The notes under the pieces are model-generated. The model saw nothing but the letters and a program-made list of their open reading frames with translations, was not told the origin of the DNA and did no database searches. The position numbers and the translations under genes were made by a program. A stretch of 64,000 nt of DNA, from positions 1 through 64,000 of the forward strand of contig NZ_JANLCN010000016.1 of the NCBI RefSeq assembly GCF_024979255.1, read 5' to 3'. Of this stretch, positions 45,202-53,634 are shown in pieces; the stretch's first letter is position 1; each line of letters opens with the position of its first letter. This stretch comes from Herbiconiux moechotypicola (GTDB lineage: Bacteria; Actinomycetota; Actinomycetes; Actinomycetales; Microbacteriaceae).

Positions 45202-46298
45202 CCGAACACCAGCCACCCACCGCCCTCGCCCCGGCCGGCCTCACCCGACGCGGCTTCATCGCGCTCGGTTCGGGGCTCGGCGCCGCAGCGCTCACCGGGC
45301 TCTCGTTCGCGAACGGCCCCCGCGCATCCGCCGCACCCCTGTTCGACGACGTCGGCGTGGTGTCGAACGATGTGCACCACCTGCCCACGATCATCCACGT
45401 CGAAGGATCGACGCTCGTGATCGCGGCCCAGCGCCGCCGCGCCGTCGCGAGCGGCGTGCACCCCGACAAGGGCGCCGCCGACATCGTGACCTTCCGGAGC
45501 ACGGACGGCGGGGCGACCTGGGGCCCGATGCGCTACGTCTACCAGACCTCGGGCACCACCGGCGACTGCGGGTACGCGCCGGTGGTGACGATGATCGACG
45601 GGGAGCTGTCGATCCTGCACACCGTCGGACCGCAGGACTGGGCGGTGACCGATCTCGAGCCCCACCAGCGCTTCAGCCCCGACGGCGGCGACACCTGGGG
45701 AGCCGATTCGACGCCCGTCATCACCTCGGCCCACGACAACGGGCTGCCCACCAACGGTGGCAAGGGCTTCCAGTTCCCCACGGGGCGGGTGGTGGCACCC
45801 GGGCGCAACTGCCTGCTCTACAGCGACGACGGCGGTGCGAGCTGGACGGCCACGCCCGAGATCCTCGGCAACGTCGAGACCAAGACCGTGCCGTACTTCC
45901 TCTCGGGGGCCATCTCGCGCACGGCTCTCGCTCCGTGGCGCACGAGCTCCACCACCTCGGGCCGCATCGGCAAGGCGCGCCTGGCCGACTTCTACCAGCA
46001 GGCCGCCACGGTGAACCACACCTTCGGGGCCGACTTCAACATCGGGTTCTCGCGCTATGACGGCACCCGCCTGCTGCAGACCGGATCGCGGTCGAACCAG
46101 CTCTACGCGCGGCTCAGCGCGAACGAGGGCGTGAGCTGGACGAACGAGAAGAACATCACCGGATCGGCGCCCTCCGCGCGCTACTCCGACGTCGCGGTGA
46201 CCGACGACGGCACCATCGTCGTGGTGTTCATGCAGAACGGATCGCCCGGTGCGGCCCTGCGGGTGGTGCGGTTCAACCTGGAGTGGCTGACGAGCTGA
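45198..46298 (+). CDS. Tat-exported sialidase-fold protein (GH33-like)
   Basis: A 366-residue secreted protein. A twin-arginine signal (LTRRGFIALG, Arg17-Arg18, hydrophobic stretch, then RASA cleavage) implies export in folded form. Asp boxes STDGGATW, SPDGGDTW, SDDGGASW and SANEGVSW mark the propeller. The motif that is (F/Y)RIP in sialidases reads HHLPT, losing the first Arg of the triad that holds the sialic acid carboxylate; the following DKGAADIVTFRS block fits GH33. So it is related to sialidases but may cut a different glycoside. It would generate the substrate for the divergent importer. Its end overlaps the convergent argP-like gene by 26 bp. Confidence 0.82.
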   Translation: MTEHQPPTALAPAGLTRRGFIALGSGLGAAALTGLSFANGPRASAAPLFDDVGVVSNDVHHLPTIIHVEGSTLVIAAQRRRAVASGVHPDKGAADIVTFRSTDGGATWGPMRYVYQTSGTTGDCGYAPVVTMIDGELSILHTVGPQDWAVTDLEPHQRFSPDGGDTWGADSTPVITSAHDNGLPTNGGKGFQFPTGRVVAPGRNCLLYSDDGGASWTATPEILGNVETKTVPYFLSGAISRTALAPWRTSSTTSGRIGKARLADFYQQAATVNHTFGADFNIGFSRYDGTRLLQTGSRSNQLYARLSANEGVSWTNEKNITGSAPSARYSDVAVTDDGTIVVVFMQNGSPGAALRVVRFNLEWLTS

Positions 46299-47217
46299 CC
46301 GGCGAGCGGAGGGCGGCCGGCGCGCGCAGGGCAGCGGATGCGGCGGCCGCCACCGCGGCGGCGGTGCGTGCCAGCGGGCGCGTGTCGAGCTGCCACTGCT
46401 GCCAGTGCAGCGGCACGTCGATCGCGCCGCCGGGGTCGAGGTCGACGAGCTCGTCGTGCTGACGGAGCTGCAACTCGGGCACCAGCCCCCACCCGAAGCC
46501 GAGCCTGATCGCGTCGACGAAGTCGGCGGAGGAGGGCACGTGGTGGTTCGGCGGGAGTGCCGGGTCGACTCCCCGCGACTCGAGGTAGCGGTGCTGGAGC
46601 GTGTCGGCGCGGTCGAACACCACGACGGGAGCGACCGCGAGCGCGGCGGCCGAAGGCACATCCGCCCCGAACCTCCGCCGCACGAACTCCCCCGACGCCA
46701 TCGGGCGGTAGCGCATCGCCCCGAGCAGCAGGGAGGAGCACCCCTGCACGGCGGTGGGCTCCGTCGTGATGGCCGCCATCACCGACCCCTGGCGCAGGAG
46801 CTCGGCGGTGCGGCTCTCGTCGGCGCGCACCAGCTCGAACGCGATCTCGCCCGCGAGCGGCCGGAGTGCGGCGAGCAGCCAGGTGGCGAGCGAATCGGCG
46901 TTGACCGCGAGCGGAAGCGGCTCCAGCCGGGGTGCGGAGCGATCACCCGTGGCACCCGCGCCGGCTCCGAGGGCGACCATGGCCTCGCGCGCGAGTGCAT
47001 CGGCCTGACGCGCCAGGCGGAGCAGCACCTCGCCCGACTCGGTCGCCTCCACGGGTCTCGTGCGGCGCACGAGAACACGGCCGGTCTGCAGCTCCAGCGC
47101 CTTGATGCGCTGGCTCACCGCCGACGGGGTGATGGCGAGCGACCGTGCCGCGGCCTCGAGCGTTCCGGTCTCGACGGCAGCGCGGAGGGCGGCGAGTCGG
47201 TGCGGGTCGAATTCCAT
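46273..47217 (-). CDS. argP: LysR family regulator, ArgP/LysG type
   Basis: A 314-residue LysR-type regulator with the N-terminal helix-turn-helix (LAALRAAVETGTLEAAARSL, then TPSAVSQRIKALE). The effector domain follows. It is divergent from a LysE exporter gene, the classic lysG-lysE arrangement, where the regulator activates export in response to basic amino acids. The C-terminus is Ala-rich. The 70-bp gap between the two genes holds a nested dyad. Confidence 0.9.
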   Translation of the reverse strand: MEFDPHRLAALRAAVETGTLEAAARSLAITPSAVSQRIKALELQTGRVLVRRTRPVEATESGEVLLRLARQADALAREAMVALGAGAGATGDRSAPRLEPLPLAVNADSLATWLLAALRPLAGEIAFELVRADESRTAELLRQGSVMAAITTEPTAVQGCSSLLLGAMRYRPMASGEFVRRRFGADVPSAAALAVAPVVVFDRADTLQHRYLESRGVDPALPPNHHVPSSADFVDAIRLGFGWGLVPELQLRQHDELVDLDPGGAIDVPLHWQQWQLDTRPLARTAAAVAAAASAALRAPAALRSPVSSSATPG

Positions 47218-47226
47218 GCAGTCATG

Positions 47227-47250
47227 CTAATGATTCCTAAGGAAGATTAG
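47227..47250. promoter_or_regulatory. Nested dyad in the argP-lysE divergent promoter
   Basis: CTAAT (47227-47231) pairs with ATTAG (47246-47250), and TTCCT (47234-47238) with AGGAA (47240-47244), around one central base. The AT-rich nested dyad lies 10 bp from the regulator start and 38 bp from the exporter start, as expected for a LysR-type binding site controlling both genes. Confidence 0.65.
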
Positions 47251-47287
47251 CTGGACTGGGCGCGATCGCTCCTCCTATGGTCGCAGG

Positions 47288-47902
47288 GTGACCCTCGACC
47301 CTCTGGCAGCCCTCGCGGGCCTCGGCTTCGGCCTCTCCCTCATCGTCGCCATCGGCGCGCAGAACGCCTTCGTGCTGCGGCAGGGTCTGCTTCGCCGGCA
47401 CGTGCTGGCGGTCGTCGTGGTGTGTGCAGCGTCGGATGCGGTGCTCATCCTGCTCGGCATCGCCGGCGCGGGCGTGGTGTTCGCCGCCATCCCCTGGCTC
47501 ACCACCGCGGTGCGCATCGCAGGAGCCGCGTTCCTGCTCGGCTATGCCGTGCTCGCCGCCCGGAGGGCAGTGCGCCCGCGCGCGCTCGAGGCCGGCGACC
47601 CGCAGGCCTCCCCCGGGCTCGCCGCCACCGTGCTGGCGTGCCTGGCCCTGACCTGGCTCAACCCCCACGTCTACCTCGACACCGTCGTGCTGCTCGGCTC
47701 CGTGGCCAACACCCACGGCGACTCCCGCTGGCTGTTCGGCGCGGGCGCGGCCGTGGGCAGCGTGCTGTGGTTCACCGCGCTCGGCTACGGCGCGCGCCTG
47801 CTCCAACCCGTGTTCGCCCGTCCGGCGGCCTGGCGCATCCTCGACGCCGTGATCGCCGTGGTGATGGCCGGCATAGCGGTCTCGCTGCTGCTCGGCCTCT
47901 GA
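47288..47902 (+). CDS. lysE: LysE/ArgO family amino-acid exporter
   Basis: A 204-residue membrane protein with six predicted helices of the LysE family, exporting lysine and/or arginine. The family start GFGLSLIVAIGAQNAFVLRQGL and the Asp of the second segment (CAASDAVLILLGIAG) are clear, as is LTWLNPHVYLDTVVLLG. GTG follows a weak AGGG. Divergent from its likely activator. Confidence 0.93.
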   Translation: MTLDPLAALAGLGFGLSLIVAIGAQNAFVLRQGLLRRHVLAVVVVCAASDAVLILLGIAGAGVVFAAIPWLTTAVRIAGAAFLLGYAVLAARRAVRPRALEAGDPQASPGLAATVLACLALTWLNPHVYLDTVVLLGSVANTHGDSRWLFGAGAAVGSVLWFTALGYGARLLQPVFARPAAWRILDAVIAVVMAGIAVSLLLGL

Positions 47903-47959
47903 GAAGGGCGGCCCCGCGCCCCCGCACCGCGGCACCGCCCGCCCCGCGCATCCTGCGCC

Positions 47960-49351
47960 TCAGCCGAGCAGCGTCGCGACCGCCCGCTCCACCCCGCGCG
48001 CGACCTCGCGCTCGTCGGCCCGCACCAGCCGCCCCTCCCGCACCACCGGCGAACCGCTCACCAGCAGCAGCGACAGCGGCGGCTGCGCACCCAGCGTGAG
48101 CGCGGCGACCGGGTCGGCGATCCCGGCGTGCGCGACGCCGTCGACCCGCCAGAGCGCCAGGTCAGCCAGCTTGCCCACCTCGATCGATCCGAGCTCGGCC
48201 TCGCGCCCCAACACCCGGGCACCCCCGCGCGTGGCGACGTAGAGCGCATCCCGCCCGCTCATCGCCCCCGCCCCACCGCGCAGCCTGTTGACCAGCACCG
48301 ACATGCGGATCTCGGTGCCCAGCTCACCCGACTCGTTCGACGCCGAGCCGTCCACCCCGAGCCCCACCGGCACCCCCGCCGCGAGCAGCTGCGGCACCGG
48401 TGCGATGCCGGCCGCGAGTCGCGCGTTCGACGCCGGGCAGTGCGCGACGCCCGTGCCGGTCGCCGCGAACCGCGCGATCGCGTCATCGTCGAGGTGCACA
48501 CAGTGCGCCATCCACACGTCGTCTCCCAGCCACCCCTGGTCTTCGAGGTACTGGGTGGGGGTGCGGCCGAACTTCTCCAGGCAGTAGGCGTCTTCTTCGA
48601 CGGTCTCCGAGCCGTGGGTGTGCAGTCGCACGGCGCCGTCGAGCGAGCGGGCGAGCACCGCCGACTCGCGCAGCAGCTCATCCGTCACCGAGAACGGGGA
48701 GCACGGCGCGATCGCGATCTTCACCATCGCCTCGCGCGAGGGGTCGTGAAAGCGGGCCACCGCATCCGCGCTCGCCTGCAGCGCCTCGGCCGTGGTCTCG
48801 ACGGCGAAGTCGGGCGGCAGGCCGCCCTGCGAGGCTCCGAGGTCCATCGAGCCGCGTGTGGCGTGCAGACGGAGCCCCAGCGTGGAGGCCGCGTCGACGA
48901 TCGAGCCCAGGATGTCGCCCCCACCGCGCGGGAACACGTAGTGGTGGTCGCCCATGGTGGTGCAGCCCGAGAGCGCCCCTACGGCCATCGCACCGAGCGC
49001 GCCGGGCCCGACCGTGTCGGCGGTGATACGCGACCAGGTGGGGTAGAGCGCGGTGAGCCAGTCGAACAGGATGGCGTCTTGCGCGATGCCGCGGGTGAGC
49101 CACTGGTAGAGGTGGTGGTGGGTGTTGATGAGCCCCGGCGTCAGCAGGTGGCCCGTGCCGTCGACGCGTTCGATCGCGACGCGTCCGCCGCCGTCGTCGT
49201 CGTCGCGCAGCGCGGCAGGTGCAGGTCCGGCACCGACGGCCACGATGTCCGTCCCCTCCACGACCACGTGTCCCGTCGGATGCTCGGTGCCGGCGGGGTC
49301 GACGGTGGCGACGTAGGCGTTCTCGATCACGGTGCGGACGACAGGGGTCAC
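47960..49351 (-). CDS. 8-oxoguanine deaminase-like amidohydrolase
   Basis: A 463-residue metal-dependent deaminase of the AtzB/guanine deaminase superfamily, closest in motif pattern to 8-oxoguanine deaminase (THHHLYQWLTR, then TTMGDHHYVFP), which converts 8-oxoguanine to urate. The metal site is complete: His78-His80, His244/His246, Glu249, His283 and Asp334. The GTG start overlaps the XdhC gene stop (GTGA), so the two share a transcript. Together with the molybdenum hydroxylase it points to purine breakdown. Confidence 0.87.
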   Translation of the reverse strand: MTPVVRTVIENAYVATVDPAGTEHPTGHVVVEGTDIVAVGAGPAPAALRDDDDGGGRVAIERVDGTGHLLTPGLINTHHHLYQWLTRGIAQDAILFDWLTALYPTWSRITADTVGPGALGAMAVGALSGCTTMGDHHYVFPRGGGDILGSIVDAASTLGLRLHATRGSMDLGASQGGLPPDFAVETTAEALQASADAVARFHDPSREAMVKIAIAPCSPFSVTDELLRESAVLARSLDGAVRLHTHGSETVEEDAYCLEKFGRTPTQYLEDQGWLGDDVWMAHCVHLDDDAIARFAATGTGVAHCPASNARLAAGIAPVPQLLAAGVPVGLGVDGSASNESGELGTEIRMSVLVNRLRGGAGAMSGRDALYVATRGGARVLGREAELGSIEVGKLADLALWRVDGVAHAGIADPVAALTLGAQPPLSLLLVSGSPVVREGRLVRADEREVARGVERAVATLLG

Positions 49352-50469
49352 GGGATGCTCCGGGTGGGTCGGCCGGCCGGTGCGGCGGCGAGGCGGTGGA
49401 TGGGTCCTTCGACGGAGCGGAGGGGGCGGCCCGACGACGCCGTGCGGGTCGCGAGCACCTCGGCGAGGATCGACACCGCCGTCTCCTCGGGCGACGAGGC
49501 CCCGAGGTCGAGCCCGATGGGCGAGTGCAACGATGCCAGGGCGTCGTCACCCAGTCCCCGCTCCCGCAGCGCCGCCACCCGACGATCATGCGTGCGCCGC
49601 GATCCCATCGCGCCCACGTAGGCCACCGGCAGCGCGAGCGCGGTCTCGATGAGCGGCACGTCGAACTTGTCGTCGTGGGTGAGGATGCACACCACCGTGC
49701 GCTCGTCGACCTCGGTCTCGGCGAGGTAGTCGGCGGGCCAGCGGTTCACCACCTCGGCACCTGGAAAACGCTCGGCCGTGGCGAACACCGGCCGCGCGTC
49801 GCACACGGTCACCCGGTAGCCGAGCAGCTGGGCGGCCGCCGACAGCGCCACCGAGAAGTCGACCGCGCCGAAGAGGATGAGCCGGGGCGGCGGAGCGCTC
49901 ACGAGCAGCACCACGGTGCGCAGGGCGCCGTCGCAGGAGAGCTCGCGCCGTTGCGGGCGACCGGATGCGAGCGCGCCGTCGAGCGCGACCGCCACGTCGT
50001 GCAAAGCGGGCCCGTCGGTCACCGCGAACTCGTGCGGGGTCAGCATGCGCACCGAATCGTCGTCGTCGAGCACCAGCGCCAGGCCGGCCGCGCGCCGTGC
50101 CGCCGCGCGCTCGAGCGCGTCCCGCACCTCTGACGACAGCTCGCCCCGCTCTCCCGGCAGCCCCAGCTCCTGCACGAACACGGTGATGCGGCCGCCGCAG
50201 GCGAGCCCGACCGCGAAGGCGTCGTCGTCGCTGAACCCGAACGAGCACACCTCGGCGTCGCCGCTCTCGAGCACCCGGGTGCAGGCGTCGTAGACCGCAC
50301 CCTCGACGCACCCGCCCGAGATGCTGCCGATCACGCTCCCGGCCGAGTCGACCGCCATCGAGGTGCCGAGGGCGCGCGGGGCGCTGCCGTCGACCTCGAT
50401 CACCGTGGCCACAGCGAGCCTGCGACCGTCGGCGAGAGTCGTCAGCAGTGGCGCGGCGAGCTCGAGCAC
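49348..50469 (-). CDS. xdhC: XdhC/CoxI family molybdenum-hydroxylase maturation factor
   Basis: A 373-residue protein of the XdhC family, which binds and sulphurates molybdenum cofactor before insertion in xanthine dehydrogenase. The N-terminal part has TVIEVDGSAPRALGTSMAV and GSISGGCVEGAV with the conserved Cys; the C-terminal Rossmann part has LLGYRVTVCDAR, CILTHDDKFD and YVGAMGSRRTH. I chose the GTG at 50469 because GGAGGGAGGGG lies just ahead; an ATG at 50514 would leave only 20 bp to the divergent gene. It lies 12 kb from the hydroxylase it probably serves. Confidence 0.9.
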   Translation of the reverse strand: MLELAAPLLTTLADGRRLAVATVIEVDGSAPRALGTSMAVDSAGSVIGSISGGCVEGAVYDACTRVLESGDAEVCSFGFSDDDAFAVGLACGGRITVFVQELGLPGERGELSSEVRDALERAAARRAAGLALVLDDDDSVRMLTPHEFAVTDGPALHDVAVALDGALASGRPQRRELSCDGALRTVVLLVSAPPPRLILFGAVDFSVALSAAAQLLGYRVTVCDARPVFATAERFPGAEVVNRWPADYLAETEVDERTVVCILTHDDKFDVPLIETALALPVAYVGAMGSRRTHDRRVAALRERGLGDDALASLHSPIGLDLGASSPEETAVSILAEVLATRTASSGRPLRSVEGPIHRLAAAPAGRPTRSIP

Positions 50470-50534
50470 CGGCCCCTCCCTCCGTCGAACGTCTGCGTCA
50501 TCAGCCTGACACATGAAAGTGTTAGAACTGCACC

Positions 50535-51872
50535 ATGCTCCTGATCCACGACGCCGCCCACCTGGTCATCGACTCCACCACCGAGGCGAGCGACGCCGAT
50601 CTCGCCGTCTCCGACGTCGTTCTCACCCCCGAGCAGGCCGCCTCCGCCCAGGCGGCGGAGAGCGGTGCGAGCACTCCCGTCGACCGCCTCGACGCCTCCG
50701 GCTGCGTCGTCACCCCCGGGCTCGTCAACGCCCACCACCACCTGCTGCAGAGCGCGTTCCGCACCCTTCCCGGCACCCGCGGCGTGCCCATGCACGTGTG
50801 GCTGCCCACCATGGCCGCCGAATATGCCGCGATCGGCATAAACCCCGAGCTCGCCCGCGCGGCCGCCCTCGTCGGCGTAGCGGAGGGCCTGCTCAGCGGC
50901 GTCACCACCGTTGCCGACCACCACCTCACCTGGCCCTCGGGCTCAGACACCGTCGGCATCGCGACCGCGACCGCCACGGCGGCCCGCGAGCTCGGCGGCC
51001 GCCTCGCCTTCGTGCGCGGTTCGGCCCGCGACGACCCCGAAGAGGCCGCGGCCTCGGCCGAGGCCATCGCCCAGGCGCTGGTTCCGGATGCGCCCGGCGG
51101 CATCAGCGCCGACGGCCTGCTGCAGCTCGCGGTCGGCCCGGCGGGCGTGCACAGCGACAGCGAGCAGACCTTCCGCCTGCTGGGCGAGGTCGCGGCCCGT
51201 CGCGGACTCCGCCGCCGCACCCAGGCCAATGAGCAGGTCGACGTGGCGATCGCGCTCGAGAAGTACGGCAAGCGTCCGATCGAGCTGCTCGAGGAGTGGG
51301 GCTGGCTCGCCTCCGACGTCACCCTCGCCCACCTCTGCGCCGTCACCGACGACGAGATCGCGCTCCTCGCGGCGCGCGGCGTGACCGCCACCCACGCGCC
51401 CGGGTGCGACCTGCCGATGGGCTGGGGCATCGCCCCGGTCGCCGCGCTGCGTGCCGCGGGCATCCCGGTGGGCCTGGGCACGAGCGGCGGCGGCAGCAAC
51501 GACGCCGGGCACCTGCTGGCGGACGCGCGCCTGGCGATGCAGGTCGCCCCGCTGGCCGGCCCTCCGATCGATGCCCGCAGCATCCTGTCGATGGCGAGCG
51601 AAGGGTCGGCGCTCGGCCTCGGCCGCACAGAGCTCGGCCACCTGCGCCCCGGCGCCGCGGCCGACCTCTGCGTGTGGGACGTGACCGGTGCCGCAGACGC
51701 CGGCGTCGCCGACCCTGTGGCCGGCCTGCTCTGGGCCAACCCCGGCCGCCGCCCCAAGCACGTCGTCGTCGCGGGCCGCGTGGTCGTGCGCGACTACGAG
51801 CTCGTCGCCGCCGACCAGCGCGCCGTCGCCTCCGAACTCGACGCCCTCCTCACCGCCCGCCGCGCCTCCTGA
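50535..51872 (+). CDS. Amidohydrolase paralogue with degenerate metal site
   Basis: A 445-residue homologue of the deaminase at 47960-49351. The first metal motif is kept (His67-His69 in NAHHHLLQ) and so is His266, but the HTHxxE block reads RTQANE (residues 228-233), losing both His, and the catalytic Asp of GLGVDG is Ser317 (GLGTSG). The fold is otherwise well preserved and the frame is open, so it is not simply decaying. It may be a regulatory or binding partner, or an enzyme with altered chemistry. It is divergent from xdhC. Confidence 0.85.
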   Translation: MLLIHDAAHLVIDSTTEASDADLAVSDVVLTPEQAASAQAAESGASTPVDRLDASGCVVTPGLVNAHHHLLQSAFRTLPGTRGVPMHVWLPTMAAEYAAIGINPELARAAALVGVAEGLLSGVTTVADHHLTWPSGSDTVGIATATATAARELGGRLAFVRGSARDDPEEAAASAEAIAQALVPDAPGGISADGLLQLAVGPAGVHSDSEQTFRLLGEVAARRGLRRRTQANEQVDVAIALEKYGKRPIELLEEWGWLASDVTLAHLCAVTDDEIALLAARGVTATHAPGCDLPMGWGIAPVAALRAAGIPVGLGTSGGGSNDAGHLLADARLAMQVAPLAGPPIDARSILSMASEGSALGLGRTELGHLRPGAAADLCVWDVTGAADAGVADPVAGLLWANPGRRPKHVVVAGRVVVRDYELVAADQRAVASELDALLTARRAS

Positions 51873-51901
51873 CCCACCCGCGCATCCCCCCTCCCTCTCC
51901 C

Positions 51902-51960
51902 TCGAGTAGGCGCAATCAGTCGCTTCGCCGCGCTGGTGGCGACCGATTGCGCCCACTCGA
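51902..51960. terminator. Bidirectional terminator-like hairpin between convergent genes
   Basis: Arms of 22 bp (51902-51923 and 51939-51960) with a 15-nt loop. The two imperfect positions are A-C on the plus transcript but G-U on the minus transcript, so the hairpin is fully paired for the reductase gene reading leftward. It lies between two convergent gene ends, like the hairpin at 22435-22492, and shares its size and GC pattern. Confidence 0.65.
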
Positions 51961-52015
51961 TGAAGTGGGGTGGGGTGAGGGTGGGCGGGATGCGCGAGCG
52001 CGGGGCGCCGCGGGG

Positions 52016-53005
52016 TCAGAGTTCGAGCACGAGGCGGGGGCAGGCGGCGCGGGAGACGCAGATCATCATGACCTCGTTGGCCTCCTGCTCGTCGGGGGTG
52101 AGCACGGAGTCGCGGTGGTCGACCTCGCCCGAGACCACGGGGGTCTCGCAGGTGCCGCAGGTGCCCTCCCGGCAGGAGGAGAGCACGAGCACCCCGGCGT
52201 CCTCCACCACGTCGAGGATCGACCGGTCGGGCGGCACCTCGAGCGTGAGCCCTGAGATCTCGAGTTCCACCTCGAACGCCTCGTGCCGCACGGGCTCGGC
52301 CATCTCGCGCGCCTCGAAGCGCTCGAGGTGCAGCGTGCCGCTCGGCCAGGCCGCCGCCGACGACACCGCCTCGAGCTCGGTGAGCATGCGCGCCGGACCG
52401 CAGCAGTACACCGCCACCGGCTTCGACACCGAACCTCCCGAGATCGACGACAGATCGACACGGCGGCCGTCGTCGGAGCTGTAGACCGTGACCCGGTCGC
52501 CGTACTCGGCCACGAGCTCGTCGACGAACGGCATCTTCTCGAGCGAGCGCCCGGCGTAGTGCAGCTCCCAGGGCACCCCGGCCGCGGCGACCGCGCGCAC
52601 CATCGGCAGGATCGGCGTGATGCCGATGCCGCCGGCCACGAACACGTAGTGCGGCAGCAGCGGCGTCGAAGCGGGCGGCAACGACAGCTCGAAATGGTTG
52701 AGCGGGCCCCGCACGCGCAGCTCGCTGCCCTCCACGACGTGGGCGTGCAGGTGCTCGGAGCCGCCTCGCCCGTCGGGCTCGCGCAGCACCGCGATCTGGT
52801 ACCGGGTGCGATCCGCCGGGTCGCCGCAGAGCGAGTACTGCCGCTCGACCCCGGGCTGCACCACCACGTCGAGGTGCGCACCGGGCGTCCACGCGGGCAG
52901 CGGCGACTCGTCGCGGGCCCGCAGGGTGAGCAGCACGACATCGGTCGCCACCACCCTCGCCTCGGTCACGATCGCATCGATCTCGGTGAGGGTCACGCCG
53001 GTCAT
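52016..53005 (-). CDS. Phthalate dioxygenase-type reductase (FMN, NAD, [2Fe-2S])
   Basis: A 329-residue electron-transfer protein for a Rieske-type oxygenase. Order of domains: flavin-binding barrel with RQYSLCGDP, NAD-binding domain with GGIGITPILPM, then a C-terminal plant-type [2Fe-2S] ferredoxin with CREGTCGTC and a fourth Cys in MMICVSRA. No oxygenase gene is in the window, so the partner lies elsewhere or the reductase serves another monooxygenase or demethylase. ATG overlaps the upstream regulator stop (ATGA). It is cotranscribed with the XRE-cupin gene. Confidence 0.9.
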   Translation of the reverse strand: MTGVTLTEIDAIVTEARVVATDVVLLTLRARDESPLPAWTPGAHLDVVVQPGVERQYSLCGDPADRTRYQIAVLREPDGRGGSEHLHAHVVEGSELRVRGPLNHFELSLPPASTPLLPHYVFVAGGIGITPILPMVRAVAAAGVPWELHYAGRSLEKMPFVDELVAEYGDRVTVYSSDDGRRVDLSSISGGSVSKPVAVYCCGPARMLTELEAVSSAAAWPSGTLHLERFEAREMAEPVRHEAFEVELEISGLTLEVPPDRSILDVVEDAGVLVLSSCREGTCGTCETPVVSGEVDHRDSVLTPDEQEANEVMMICVSRAACPRLVLEL

Positions 53006-53634
53006 GACGAGGGTCTCCGCTCTTTCACGATGAACAGGTGGTACTCCCCCTCGCCCCGCGAGCACCAGCGGTGCAGCGTGCCGCCCGCGTAGTGCACCGA
53101 GTCCCCCGACTCCAGCTCGTACTGCCCCTCGTCGGCGAGGTCGACCAGCACCGACCCGCTCACGACGTGCAGGAACTCGTCTTCGTCGTGGCGGTAGAAC
53201 TCCCCGAGCGACCGGTTCGTTCCCCGGAACTCCATCGGCACGAAGCTCACCTCGCCCCGCACCAGGATGCGCGCCTCACCGCCGCCGAACGGCCCCTGAG
53301 GACCCTCCATCTGCCGCACGAGCGACACGCGCGCCGTGCCATGGCCGGGCACCAGGTCGTCGGTCGCCGCGGCGATCAGCTCGATCTGGCTCGAGCCGAG
53401 GGCCCGCGCGATACGTTCGAGCGACACCATCGAGGGTCTCGCCTGCCCGCGTTCGAGCTGGCTGAGGAAGGGATGCGAGAGTCCGGCCATGCCCGCCAGC
53501 TCCACCAGGGTGAGTCCGCGCGCCTGACGGAACGAGCGGATGCGCGCGCCGAGGCGCACGGTCTGCTCATCGATGGCGACGCTTCCCGACGTGATGGCGC
53601 ACCCCTCTCGATCATGGTCCGGCTCGGAATCCAC
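53002..53634 (-). CDS. XRE-cupin transcriptional regulator
   Basis: About 210 residues. The N-terminal helix-turn-helix of the XRE type (LGARIRSFRQARGLTLVELA, then GLSHPFLSQLERG) is joined to a C-terminal cupin with RHDEDEFLHVVSG and HRWCSRGEGEYH, which likely binds a small ligand or metal. Such regulators often govern amine, purine or pyrimidine catabolism. It is divergent from the hydrolase-importer operon and probably controls it and its own transcript. The start is uncertain: GTG at 53634 is given; other in-frame GTG codons exist up- and downstream. Confidence 0.83.
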   Translation of the reverse strand: MDSEPDHDREGCAITSGSVAIDEQTVRLGARIRSFRQARGLTLVELAGMAGLSHPFLSQLERGQARPSMVSLERIARALGSSQIELIAAATDDLVPGHGTARVSLVRQMEGPQGPFGGGEARILVRGEVSFVPMEFRGTNRSLGEFYRHDEDEFLHVVSGSVLVDLADEGQYELESGDSVHYAGGTLHRWCSRGEGEYHLFIVKERRPSS

